Shown here: positions 1 to 7,708 of the stretch, piece after piece
Layout: every line of letters begins with the position of its first letter
Position numbering within the stretch: the stretch's first letter is position 1
Assembly: GCA_026706025.1 (NCBI GenBank)
Contig: JAPOZO010000028.1
Coordinates: 1-55,586, forward strand
Length of the DNA: 55,586 nt
Source: Candidatus Poribacteria bacterium
GTDB taxonomy: Bacteria; Poribacteria; WGA-4E; WGA-3G
Direction: 5' to 3'
Translations under genes and position numbers: made by a program
The notes under the pieces: generated by a model
What the model saw: only the letters and a program-made list of their open reading frames with translations
Told to the model about the DNA's origin: nothing
Databases searched by the model: none

Positions 1-1238
1 CCACGTTCCCTGAAGAACGCAATACGCGTGAACTCCTCTTTCTGCGGTGAACGGAGCACATTCAGTTCAACCATCGGTGCCGATTTCGGGTCAATTTCGA
101 GTTCAAGCTCCATCGCATTGCCATTGATGCCTTCCAGCACGATCTCTTCGTTCGCGGGGAGTGTCATCGCATTGACATGCTGATGTTCATACCGCAACGA
201 TTCAATATCACCCGCAGGCTCGATGCCGACTTCATCTCTGGAGAGGAGTGTCAAGCGACGCGGCAGCGTCATGATCTGATTCCAACCCTTGGTAGGCTTC
301 GCCGGGTTCATGTTATAGATAACGATCAGTCCACCGTTCCCGTCAGGTGTCGCCGAGGGTGCGTGGACACCCGCTGGAGATGCCGCCCCGAAATTGTTCT
401 TCGCACCTGCTGTCACGACGAACTTGTCGCGTTCGGTGTCATAATCACCGAGCAGATATTGTCCGCCGCTCATGTGGCTAAAGAAAAGGAGCATGTGGCG
501 ATCTCCGATGGGCCAGAAATACGGACACGCCCCATCATCACCCACCAATGTGAACATATCGTCTTCAACAAATGGGTGTAGATAGACCCAGTTCGCTAAA
601 TCGGCTGAACGGAGCAGGAAGTTGGCACGAATTGGTTTACCACCGGGTCCGTGCGGGAGTGTGCCACCGGAAAGCGAATAATACATGTCGTCTTTCTTCC
701 AGATACACGGGTCAAAGACGCGGTAAACCGGAGTCGTGCCGTCCGCGTGTTTCGCCGGGATGACCGCTTTGCCGGATACCTTCTCCCAATTCAGAAGCAA
801 CGGATCGCTCGACACGGCAACCATATTGCCGACAACTGTGCCATGATACATCGCGATCACACGGTCTTCTTCTACAAGCGTCGCACCCGAAAAACAGCAC
901 CTTTCGGGGTTCGGGTAAATTGCATACGGCAAATCGCGCCAATGGATGAGGTCGTCGCTTATCGCGTGTCCCCAATGCTGTCGTGTGTCTTCAGGTGGAT
1001 ACGCCTGATAGAAGAGATGCCAGCGTCCTTGCCAGAAACAGAGCCCGTTCGGATCATTGAGCATCGCTTCGGGGTTGATGTAGTGATAAATCGGACGGTG
1101 CGGATCGCCTTCATAGGTTTTCCGATAAGCGTTAAGCCGTTGCATCAGCGGATTCGTTTCCAATTCTGCTTCTTGCGCTTCCAGCGTCTCCGCAAACGTG
1201 TAGTACGGTACACGCGAGGTGTAATCTTCGTTTGCCAT
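1..1238 (-). CDS. GH32-like beta-fructosidase/levanase family protein (partial, 3' end off window)
   Basis: The reverse-strand frame opens at ATG 1236-1238, preceded by AGAGGAG at good spacing, and runs off the left edge, so the C-terminus is missing (412 codons seen). The N-terminal half reads as the five-bladed GH32 beta-propeller. MLNDPNG near residue 60 carries the nucleophile Asp62. Further motifs are HWGHAISDD around residue 88, FSGAT around 114, and VFDP around 175 in place of the usual RDP. The usual Glu-Cys acid/base motif reads G-A-C-P-Y-F, with Ala237 where GH32 has Glu. The family hydrolyses fructans or sucrose; here catalysis may be altered or the substrate different. No signal peptide, so probably cytoplasmic. 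It is divergent from the dehydratase gene to its right. Confidence 0.8.
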   Translation of the reverse strand, partial: MANEDYTSRVPYYTFAETLEAQEAELETNPLMQRLNAYRKTYEGDPHRPIYHYINPEAMLNDPNGLCFWQGRWHLFYQAYPPEDTRQHWGHAISDDLIHWRDLPYAIYPNPERCCFSGATLVEEDRVIAMYHGTVVGNMVAVSSDPLLLNWEKVSGKAVIPAKHADGTTPVYRVFDPCIWKKDDMYYSLSGGTLPHGPGGKPIRANFLLRSADLANWVYLHPFVEDDMFTLVGDDGACPYFWPIGDRHMLLFFSHMSGGQYLLGDYDTERDKFVVTAGAKNNFGAASPAGVHAPSATPDGNGGLIVIYNMNPAKPTKGWNQIMTLPRRLTLLSRDEVGIEPAGDIESLRYEHQHVNAMTLPANEEIVLEGINGNAMELELEIDPKSAPMVELNVLRSPQKEEFTRIAFFRER

Positions 1239-1335
1239 CGTTTCTCCTCTGTGTAATTTCTATGAAATTCTATAGTTTTTAGCATACCATAGAATTGATC
1301 GTATGTCCAAAAAATTTTCCATTGACATTTTTGAA

Positions 1336-1364
1336 TTGACACGATTTTTAGGGCATGCTATACT
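1336..1364 (+). promoter_or_regulatory. sigma70-type promoter
   Basis: TTGACA at 1336-1341 and TATACT at 1359-1364 are separated by 17 nt. It lies about 70 nt upstream of the UxuA-family start codon at 1436, so it probably drives that gene. Confidence 0.65.
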
Positions 1365-1435
1365 GCACAAATCCGTTCTGAGTAAAAAGTCAATATAGGA
1401 CATTTAATCGTTGAATCGTTGAAGGAGGGGGAAGG

Positions 1436-2434
1436 ATGGATAAAATTGAGAAACAACCCGGCAAAAAAGCGGAGATGCACGTCGGTGTTCAAGGTATCGG
1501 GACATCTCCCAAAGAGTTGACATTCCTCATGCGGCACGGTGTAACGCATATGGATACTACTCCCGAAGACACTGAAACCGAAACGCTGATTCGACATAAG
1601 GAAGAAGCAGCGGAAGCGGGTGTCAGTCTTGAGATGATTCATATCGGGATGCCGAGGAGCATTACGCTTGCGCAAGATCCGCAGCGCGACAAAGATATTG
1701 AGGAAGTTTGTAAGACGATTGAGAATGCTGCGGCGGCAGGTTTACGAGGTTTGAACTATAACTTTTGCATCCTGCAAAATCAACGAACTGAGAGCACGTT
1801 CGGACGTGGCGGTTCAAGCTACAGCACTTTCGATTTCTCCAAGTACGATAATGAAACACTTTCAGAAGCTGGTGAGGTAAGTCGCGAAGAAGCGTTTGAT
1901 CGGATCGCTTATTTCCTTGAGCGTATAATTCCAGTCGCTGAAGAAAACAAAATCCAGATGGCATGTCATCCGAACGATCCACCCGCCCCTATCTTGAGAG
2001 GTGTCGAACGCTGGAACTACCCCGTTTTTGATGGCATGAAACGTTACGCTGAAATTGCGGAGAGCCCCTACCATGGATTTAACTTCTGCTGTGGCACTGT
2101 GTCGGAGGGTTTAGACGATCCGGGTACTGAATTCTATGAAATTATCCAGTATTTCGGCGAGCAGAAGAAACTTTTCAATATTCATTTTCGTAACATTCGC
2201 GGCGGACTGCACAACTTCCAAGAGGTCTGGCCCGACGAGGGACACCTTGACATGCACAGAGTTGCGCAGACCCTCCGAGATGTAGAATACCCCTACATGT
2301 TAATGCCTGACCACGCACCAGGGCATCCAGACGATCCATCGCCACCGGGTGTTTCTGGTAGAGTTAGACAGGCGTGGGCATTCCAGTTCGGATATATTAT
2401 CGCCCTGATTCAGGCGGTCAATTCGGTAGCGTAG
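1436..2434 (+). CDS. uxuA: Mannonate dehydratase, UxuA family
   Basis: A 332-residue TIM-barrel protein starting at an ATG with a strong GGAGGGGGAAGG site directly upstream. UxuA-type enzymes dehydrate D-mannonate to 2-keto-3-deoxygluconate in hexuronate catabolism. The metal-ligand pattern of this family is visible: Cys in NFCCGT (about residue 217), His in NIHFRN (about 244), and Asp-His in LMPDHAPG (about 284). HPNDPP near residue 180 is also typical. It is somewhat shorter than the E. coli enzyme, so a related sugar-acid substrate is possible. It fits a locus for breakdown of uronic-acid-containing glycans. Cytoplasmic. Confidence 0.8.
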   Translation: MDKIEKQPGKKAEMHVGVQGIGTSPKELTFLMRHGVTHMDTTPEDTETETLIRHKEEAAEAGVSLEMIHIGMPRSITLAQDPQRDKDIEEVCKTIENAAAAGLRGLNYNFCILQNQRTESTFGRGGSSYSTFDFSKYDNETLSEAGEVSREEAFDRIAYFLERIIPVAEENKIQMACHPNDPPAPILRGVERWNYPVFDGMKRYAEIAESPYHGFNFCCGTVSEGLDDPGTEFYEIIQYFGEQKKLFNIHFRNIRGGLHNFQEVWPDEGHLDMHRVAQTLRDVEYPYMLMPDHAPGHPDDPSPPGVSGRVRQAWAFQFGYIIALIQAVNSVA

Positions 2435-2512
2435 GTTAATTTGGTTTCAATGAGAGCAATACACTGAGTCAAAACGTATCTTAACGGTAAATTCAACCTT
2501 TGGGAGGTAAAA

Positions 2513-3298
2513 ATGAAATCCATTATAACGCAATTAGCGATCATCACCATCAGTCTGAGTCTGATCTTCACAGTACATACTTACGCGGAGATCGATTTTA
2601 GCACCGCAAGGGGCATTTGGCTACTTGACGAAGGTGACGGCAATGTTATCAACGATATGTCTGGAAACGAGAATCATGGTGAACTTCAGGGTGGAGAATG
2701 GGTCGAAGGTCCTGATGGCCCTGCCTTAAGTCTAAATGGACAAGATGATCGGGTTATCATCGCAGATTCCGATAGTCTGTATCTCGAAGAGGCATGGACG
2801 ATCACCGCATGGACTTTTGTGAATACAACCGAGAACGGTTTTGGACATATTCTTGGCAAAAGACCTGCATCTGGAACCGTGGCGAATTACGCGTTCAGGA
2901 CAAGCGGCAATGGTCAAGGCTGGGAAGCATACTATGCACGAGACGGTTGGAAAGGTGCCTGGAATCAAGGTTCAGTCAAGAAAGGGGAATGGTTGTATAT
3001 GACCGCAACCTATGACGGAACAGATACCATTAAAATCTATGAAAATGGCACTGAAATCGGTTCCGTTGGGGGGATGGGTGGACCGGCTCCCCGAAATGAC
3101 ACTGTGGTCAACATCGGCGGTTGGACCGACAACACTTCAGAGACACTTGACGGTATGCTCGCTCAGGTCGCGCTTTTCAGTGTCGCCTTGGCGGAAGAAG
3201 ATATAAACACCCTCATGGAGGACGGGCTATCATCCTTAGCAGCTGTTGAGCCTTCTAACAAACTCGCAACGACGTGGGCAGACATCAAATCTCAATAA
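2513..3298 (+). CDS. Secreted LamG/concanavalin A-like lectin-domain protein with C-terminal tag
   Basis: 261 residues with a Sec signal peptide (MKSIITQLAIITISLSL, cleavage near HTYA-EID). Most of the rest is one LamG/pentraxin-like jelly-roll: GIWLLDEG, NDMSGNENHGEL, GPDGPALSLNGQDDRV, WTITAWTFVN, a YMTATYDG strand, and a closing LDGMLAQVALFSVAL. Such domains bind carbohydrate or act as structural modules. No catalytic motif is seen. The last 17 residues, VEPSNKLATTWADIKSQ, match tails on five other secreted proteins in the window. GGAGG lies 6 nt before the ATG. It is followed by a hairpin and by a close paralogue, which indicates tandem duplication. Confidence 0.85.
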   Translation: MKSIITQLAIITISLSLIFTVHTYAEIDFSTARGIWLLDEGDGNVINDMSGNENHGELQGGEWVEGPDGPALSLNGQDDRVIIADSDSLYLEEAWTITAWTFVNTTENGFGHILGKRPASGTVANYAFRTSGNGQGWEAYYARDGWKGAWNQGSVKKGEWLYMTATYDGTDTIKIYENGTEIGSVGGMGGPAPRNDTVVNIGGWTDNTSETLDGMLAQVALFSVALAEEDINTLMEDGLSSLAAVEPSNKLATTWADIKSQ

Positions 3299-3306
3299 TA
3301 GATGCG

Positions 3307-3365
3307 GCAAATTGGGTGCGGTCAGTGTGTCCTTTGCAAACTATCTGCACCCGTTTCGCAATTGC
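3307..3365 (+). terminator. Imperfect hairpin after first LamG gene
   Basis: GCAAATTGGGTGC (3307-3319) faces GCACCCGTTTCGCAATTGC (3347-3365), giving an interrupted stem of roughly a dozen pairs just after the stop codon. There is no strong T run, so terminator or mRNA-stabilising hairpin are both possible. A related hairpin follows the second LamG gene. Confidence 0.45.
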
Positions 3366-3430
3366 TAATTTTACCCAGTCGAAACAAGTTGGCTTATAGC
3401 AAACTGAATCTTTAAGGAGATAAAATAAAA

Positions 3431-4213
3431 ATGAAATCCATTATAGTCAGTTTAGCGATTATCACCATCAGTCTGACCTTCGCAGTACATACTTATGCGG
3501 AGATCGACTTTGAAACCGCAAGGGGCATTTGGCTGCTCAACGAAGGCAAAGGCGATGATATCGAAGATATTTCTGGAAACGACAACCACGGTGAACTTCA
3601 AGGCGGAAAATGGATTAAAGGACCGGATGGCCCTGCCCTCAGTTTAAACGGCGTAAATGATCGGGTTATCATCGCAGACTCCGAGAGTATGTATCTGGAA
3701 AAGGCGTGGTCAATTACTTCATGGGTGTATGTCAACAAAACCGAGAACGGTTTTGGCCATATTCTCGGTAAAAGACCTGCGAATGGAACCGTAGCAAATT
3801 ACGCCTTTAGGACAAGCGGCAATGGCACCGGTTGGGAAGCTTACTTTGCGCGAGACGGTTGGAAAGGTGCCTGGGGGCAAGGAAATGTGAAGAAAGATGT
3901 CTGGTTGTATATGACCGCAACGTACGACGCAAAGGATACCATCAAGATCTACGAAAATGGCGTTGAAATCGGTTCTGTTGGAGGGATGGGTAAACCAGGG
4001 CCCCAGAATGACACCGAGGTCAACATCGGCGGTTGGACTAACAATACCTCAGAGACACTTGACGGTATGCTCTATGAGGTTGCAATCTTCGCTTCCGTAC
4101 TGGAAGAAGACGACATAAACGAGCTGATGGAGAAGGGGCTCCTAACACTCATGCCTGTTGAACCTTCTGGTAAACTTGCCACGACATGGGCAGGCATCAA
4201 ATCTCGGCAATAG
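3431..4213 (+). CDS. Secreted LamG-domain protein with C-terminal tag (tandem paralogue)
   Basis: 260 residues, closely similar along its whole length to the protein encoded at 2513-3298: same signal peptide start (MKSIIVSLAIITISL), same LamG blocks (ARGIWLLNEGKGDD, NGVNDRVIIADSESMYLEKAW, GHILGKRPANGTVANYAF), same end. The tail VEPSGKLATTWAGIKSRQ is the cleanest copy of the shared C-terminal motif. Probably exported. A role in glycan binding or cell-surface coating is inference. Differences are scattered substitutions, so the duplication is not brand new. AAGGAG precedes the ATG. Confidence 0.85.
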   Translation: MKSIIVSLAIITISLTFAVHTYAEIDFETARGIWLLNEGKGDDIEDISGNDNHGELQGGKWIKGPDGPALSLNGVNDRVIIADSESMYLEKAWSITSWVYVNKTENGFGHILGKRPANGTVANYAFRTSGNGTGWEAYFARDGWKGAWGQGNVKKDVWLYMTATYDAKDTIKIYENGVEIGSVGGMGKPGPQNDTEVNIGGWTNNTSETLDGMLYEVAIFASVLEEDDINELMEKGLLTLMPVEPSGKLATTWAGIKSRQ

Positions 4214-4218
4214 ATTCG

Positions 4219-4278
4219 GCAAATCAAGTGCAGCTGGTGTGCTCACTGAACGACTGGCTGCACGCATTTGATATTTGC
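4219..4278 (+). terminator. Imperfect hairpin after second LamG gene
   Basis: GCAAATCAAGTGCAGC (4219-4234) faces GCTGCACGCATTTGATATTTGC (4257-4278), with a 3-nt bulge. It resembles the hairpin after the first LamG gene in place and layout, suggesting the duplication included the 3' flank. It ends 14 nt before the TPR gene start. Confidence 0.45.
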
Positions 4279-4292
4279 TGTAAAGAGATAGC

Positions 4293-5441
4293 ATGACCGA
4301 ACATATTGAACGTGCAAGAACATTGAATCGTCAAGCATGTAATGACGTTGATCACGGACAGCTTGATGCGGCGAAAGTTGCCTTAAATGCAGCAATTCGT
4401 CTCGCACCGGATTTGGCAGCACCGTACACTAATTTGGGTGTCTTGCACTGTTGGGAAGGTGAGTTAGACAAAGCCATCGGTTTACATCTTAAAGCACGTC
4501 GCCTCGATCCGAATCTCTCAGCACCCCACACGAATCTTGGTGTCGTTTATGCGTGGCAAGGGAAACTTGACGCAGCATTTCAATCGCTTCAGACAGCACT
4601 CCAGTGCAACCCAAACTCCGCTGAGGCATATACGAACTTAGGGTTCGTCTACATCTCCCAAGGAAAACTTGATAAGGCTATAAGCGCATCAGAAAAAGCA
4701 ATTCAACTTGGCGATGGTGGAGAAGCACAGTTGAACCTCGGGCTGATTTATAGTTGGCAAGGACGGTTTGATGAAGCCATTGAACTTTATCAAAACGCGC
4801 TTGAAACCGATCCAACGCTGGCAGAACCTCATAATAATCTCGGACTCGCTTACCTGTTGCAAGGCGAACTTGCGCGTGCTATTGATGCATTCAAGACTTC
4901 AATTGAACTCGACGGTGGTGAAGAACCGCATACAAATCTTGGACTCGTGTACAGTTGGCAAGGAAAACACGAGGAGGCAATCGCGTTGCACAAGGCAGCA
5001 CTGGATATGGCACCTGATTCAGCAGAAGCGCAGATCAACCTCGGTTTCGTTTACATCTGCCAAAATCGGCTTGATGAAGCAAAGGTTATGTTAGAAGGCG
5101 CACGTCGCAGTGACCCAGATTCTGGAGAGGCAAATACCAACCTCGGAATTATCCTCTTTCACGAAGGCAGTATTGAAGCGGCTGTTGCTGCATACAAAAA
5201 AGCCGGAGCAACGGCTGAAGCGCGCAACAACCTTGGCATCGTCTACCATCAACAAGGCAAACGCGATGCTGCAATCGCGGAGTTCAAAGCGGCGATCGCA
5301 GCCGAAGATTTACAAGAAGCACATACCAATCTGTCAATCGTGACAGGTAGTGTAGGAAATATAGACACGTCAGAACTCCAGATTTCGCCAATTGGCGTGC
5401 CAGTCGGTGTCCCGGCTGTATGGTGTGAATTCGTGAATTGA
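4293..5441 (+). CDS. Tetratricopeptide repeat protein
   Basis: 382 residues made almost wholly of about ten TPR units of 34 residues, each with the TNLGxVYxxQGKLDxAI pattern (for example APYTNLGVLHCWEGELDKAI, SAEAYTNLGFVYISQGKLDKAI). Units near residues 150, 220 and 310 are shortened by 1-4 residues. No signal peptide, membrane segment or enzyme domain, so a cytoplasmic protein-protein scaffold is the likely role; partner unknown. The last 30 residues (QISPIGVPVGVPAVWCEF) are not TPR. AGAGATAGC precedes the ATG. Together with the ankyrin and LRR genes nearby it adds to an unusual density of eukaryote-like repeat proteins. Confidence 0.85.
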   Translation: MTEHIERARTLNRQACNDVDHGQLDAAKVALNAAIRLAPDLAAPYTNLGVLHCWEGELDKAIGLHLKARRLDPNLSAPHTNLGVVYAWQGKLDAAFQSLQTALQCNPNSAEAYTNLGFVYISQGKLDKAISASEKAIQLGDGGEAQLNLGLIYSWQGRFDEAIELYQNALETDPTLAEPHNNLGLAYLLQGELARAIDAFKTSIELDGGEEPHTNLGLVYSWQGKHEEAIALHKAALDMAPDSAEAQINLGFVYICQNRLDEAKVMLEGARRSDPDSGEANTNLGIILFHEGSIEAAVAAYKKAGATAEARNNLGIVYHQQGKRDAAIAEFKAAIAAEDLQEAHTNLSIVTGSVGNIDTSELQISPIGVPVGVPAVWCEFVN

Positions 5442-5497
5442 AAAACTAACACTATATTACCACACACCTCGCGCGACAATATATTTATGGAAAAACT

Positions 5498-6781
5498 ATG
5501 ACACAATTGCCTAACGTCCTCCTTATTCTCGCTGACGACCACGGTTATGGCGATATTTCGGCACACAACGGCCCCTCAATCCAGACCCCGAATATTGACC
5601 GGATTGCTGAACACGGAACACGGTTTACCAGATTTTACGCGAACTCCTCCGTCTGTTCGCCAAGCCGGGCATCCCTCATGACCGGACGCTATCCCGATAG
5701 GGCCGGCGTGCCAGGTGTGATTCGCACGCATCCAGAAAATAGTTGGGGGTATTTTCGACAGGATGCGGTCACGCTCCCTTCAGCCTTGAAACAGAAAGAT
5801 TACCGTACCGCACTCATCGGTAAGTGGCACCTTGGACTCGAACCAGAGAATCACCCTTGCAAACGCGGATTCGATCATTTTCACGGTTTCCTCGGCGATA
5901 TGATGGACGACTACTACACACACCGCAGACACGATATAAACTACATGCGTCACGGTTTTGATACCATTGATCCGAGAGGACACGCTACAGATCTCTTTAC
6001 AGAATGGAGTATGGACTTCATTCGCGCACAAGCACAATCGTTTGAACCTTTTTTTCTTTATCTTGCCTACAACGCGCCGCATACCCCGATCCAACCGCCT
6101 GATGAATGGATTGCGCGGGTACAGGAACGCGAACCCGACATTTCACCGCAACGCGCAAAATATATCGCGCTCGTTGAGCACATGGACGCTGGTATTGGAC
6201 GCGTACTCGACACGCTTGAGGACACCGATCAATTGTCGAATACGCTTGTTATCTACACATCGGACAACGGCGGCGCAATGAACGTTGGTGCTCACAACGG
6301 TCCGTTACGCGGGCAAAAAGGTGAAATGTACGAAGGCGGCATCCGAGTCCCTACGTGTGCAATGTGGCCCGGATACATCCAAGACGGATATGTTACGGAT
6401 CAGGTTGCGCTGCTCATGGATCTGTTCCCGACGATATGTGAAGTGGCAGGCGCGTCAATTCCCGAAGGCATCGAAGGACGCTCAATTTGGCAGACGCTTC
6501 AAGGCGAACAGCAGGACTTCTCGGAGCGTATACTCTATTGGCTACGAAGAGAAGGGGGACAACGCTTCCTCGGACAGTGCCAACATGCCATCCGGCGTGG
6601 AGACACGAAATTGTTGCACAACAGCCCCTTTGAACCGTTGGAGCTCTACAATCTGTCAAACGACCCATTGGAAACAACGGATAACGCACAAACGGAGACA
6701 GCACTTTTCAGAGAAATGAGCCAACTATTTCAAGCAGAAACACAGAAGGCAGGGAGTGTGCCTTGGCAACGAGGAAATTAG
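5498..6781 (+). CDS. Sulfatase (formylglycine-dependent, arylsulfatase type)
   Basis: 427 residues of the alkaline phosphatase/sulfatase fold. The N-terminal metal site LLILADDHGYGD is followed by the signature SVCSPSRASLMTGRYP, with Cys53 the residue converted to formylglycine (C-x-P-S-R). GKWHLG (about residue 109), HTPIQPP, and VIYTSDNGG supply further metal and substrate residues. It removes sulfate esters, probably from sulfated polysaccharides. No clear signal peptide is seen, so either cytoplasmic action on imported oligosaccharides or a different export route. It runs in the same direction as the ankyrin protein (12 nt gap) and the GH95 fucosidase, which fits breakdown of sulfated fucose-rich glycans. 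No formylglycine-generating enzyme is in the window. Confidence 0.92.
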   Translation: MTQLPNVLLILADDHGYGDISAHNGPSIQTPNIDRIAEHGTRFTRFYANSSVCSPSRASLMTGRYPDRAGVPGVIRTHPENSWGYFRQDAVTLPSALKQKDYRTALIGKWHLGLEPENHPCKRGFDHFHGFLGDMMDDYYTHRRHDINYMRHGFDTIDPRGHATDLFTEWSMDFIRAQAQSFEPFFLYLAYNAPHTPIQPPDEWIARVQEREPDISPQRAKYIALVEHMDAGIGRVLDTLEDTDQLSNTLVIYTSDNGGAMNVGAHNGPLRGQKGEMYEGGIRVPTCAMWPGYIQDGYVTDQVALLMDLFPTICEVAGASIPEGIEGRSIWQTLQGEQQDFSERILYWLRREGGQRFLGQCQHAIRRGDTKLLHNSPFEPLELYNLSNDPLETTDNAQTETALFREMSQLFQAETQKAGSVPWQRGN

Positions 6782-6793
6782 GAGGATATTGTT

Positions 6794-7693
6794 TTGAAAC
6801 AACAAAATGGACATGAGGCATCAGAACCTGACGACACTTTTGGCATGCACATCAACTCACAGAGCGCAGATAACAACAATACAATTAAACGCGTACAAAA
6901 ACATGGCTATGCTACCCTTCACGATGCCGCGCGAGACAATGCCTATGAAGCCGTGGCAGCGTTGATAGAAAATGGGGCTGATGTCAACGCAAAAGACAAA
7001 TATGGCTATCCACCGCTGCACTGGGCAGCGTGGCACAATGCTTATGAAGCGGCATCAGTGTTAATAGAAAATAGGGCTGATGTCAACGCAACGAACGATA
7101 AGAATTTTGCCCCGTTACACTGGGCAGCGTGGAATAATGGACACGAAACAGTAGCGGTGTTGATGAAAAATGGAGCAGATGTTAACACGAGGAACGAAGA
7201 TGGGGACACGCCACTGCACTGGGCAGCATGGCGCAATGTCTATGAAGCCGAAGGCGTATCGCTCGAAAGCAACATAAATATTAATCCAAGGGACAAATCT
7301 GGTTATACCCTTCTGCACTGGGCAGCATGGCGAAACGCCTATAAAACAGCGGAAGCCCTAATCCAAAATGGTGCTGATACGAACGCAGCGAACAATAAAG
7401 GTCTCACACCGCTGCACATCGCAGCCGAGGACGATACCTCCGAAGTCGCAACGGTACTGCTTAAAAATAGCGCGAACGTCAACACAAAGGACAAAAATGG
7501 CGACACACCGCTGCACATCGCAGCATCACACAATGCACATGAGACCGCAGTAGTTCTGCTTGAAAACGGAGCAAATACCAGCGCAGCGAACGACAATGGG
7601 CATACGCCTTTGCATATTGCTGCAGAAAAGAGAGCACACGAAACCGTCAAGGTCCTCTGCGACCACCGCGAGCGAAAGGGATGGTCTTGGTAA
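6794..7693 (+). CDS. Ankyrin-repeat protein
   Basis: 299 residues starting at TTG, with TAGGAGG overlapping the sulfatase stop region as the ribosome site. About eight 33-residue ankyrin units run from residue 36 to the end, each near GxTPLHxAAxxNAxExxxxLIENGADVNAxD. The fifth unit (YEAEGVSLESNININPRD) has decayed. Many units carry LHWAAWxN, an internal homogeneity suggesting recent unit amplification. No signal peptide. Function unknown; ankyrin proteins of symbionts are often proposed as host-interaction factors, which is only a hypothesis here. It lies between a sulfatase and a fucosidase and is probably co-transcribed. Confidence 0.85.
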   Translation: MKQQNGHEASEPDDTFGMHINSQSADNNNTIKRVQKHGYATLHDAARDNAYEAVAALIENGADVNAKDKYGYPPLHWAAWHNAYEAASVLIENRADVNATNDKNFAPLHWAAWNNGHETVAVLMKNGADVNTRNEDGDTPLHWAAWRNVYEAEGVSLESNININPRDKSGYTLLHWAAWRNAYKTAEALIQNGADTNAANNKGLTPLHIAAEDDTSEVATVLLKNSANVNTKDKNGDTPLHIAASHNAHETAVVLLENGANTSAANDNGHTPLHIAAEKRAHETVKVLCDHRERKGWSW

Positions 7694-7708
7694 TCACTTC
7701 TCTATTCT

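Noticed and set aside
177-1256. Plus-strand frames of 134 and 201 residues at the left edge
   Set aside because: They lie antisense to a GH32-like gene whose motifs are clear in the minus frame, and show no family resemblance.
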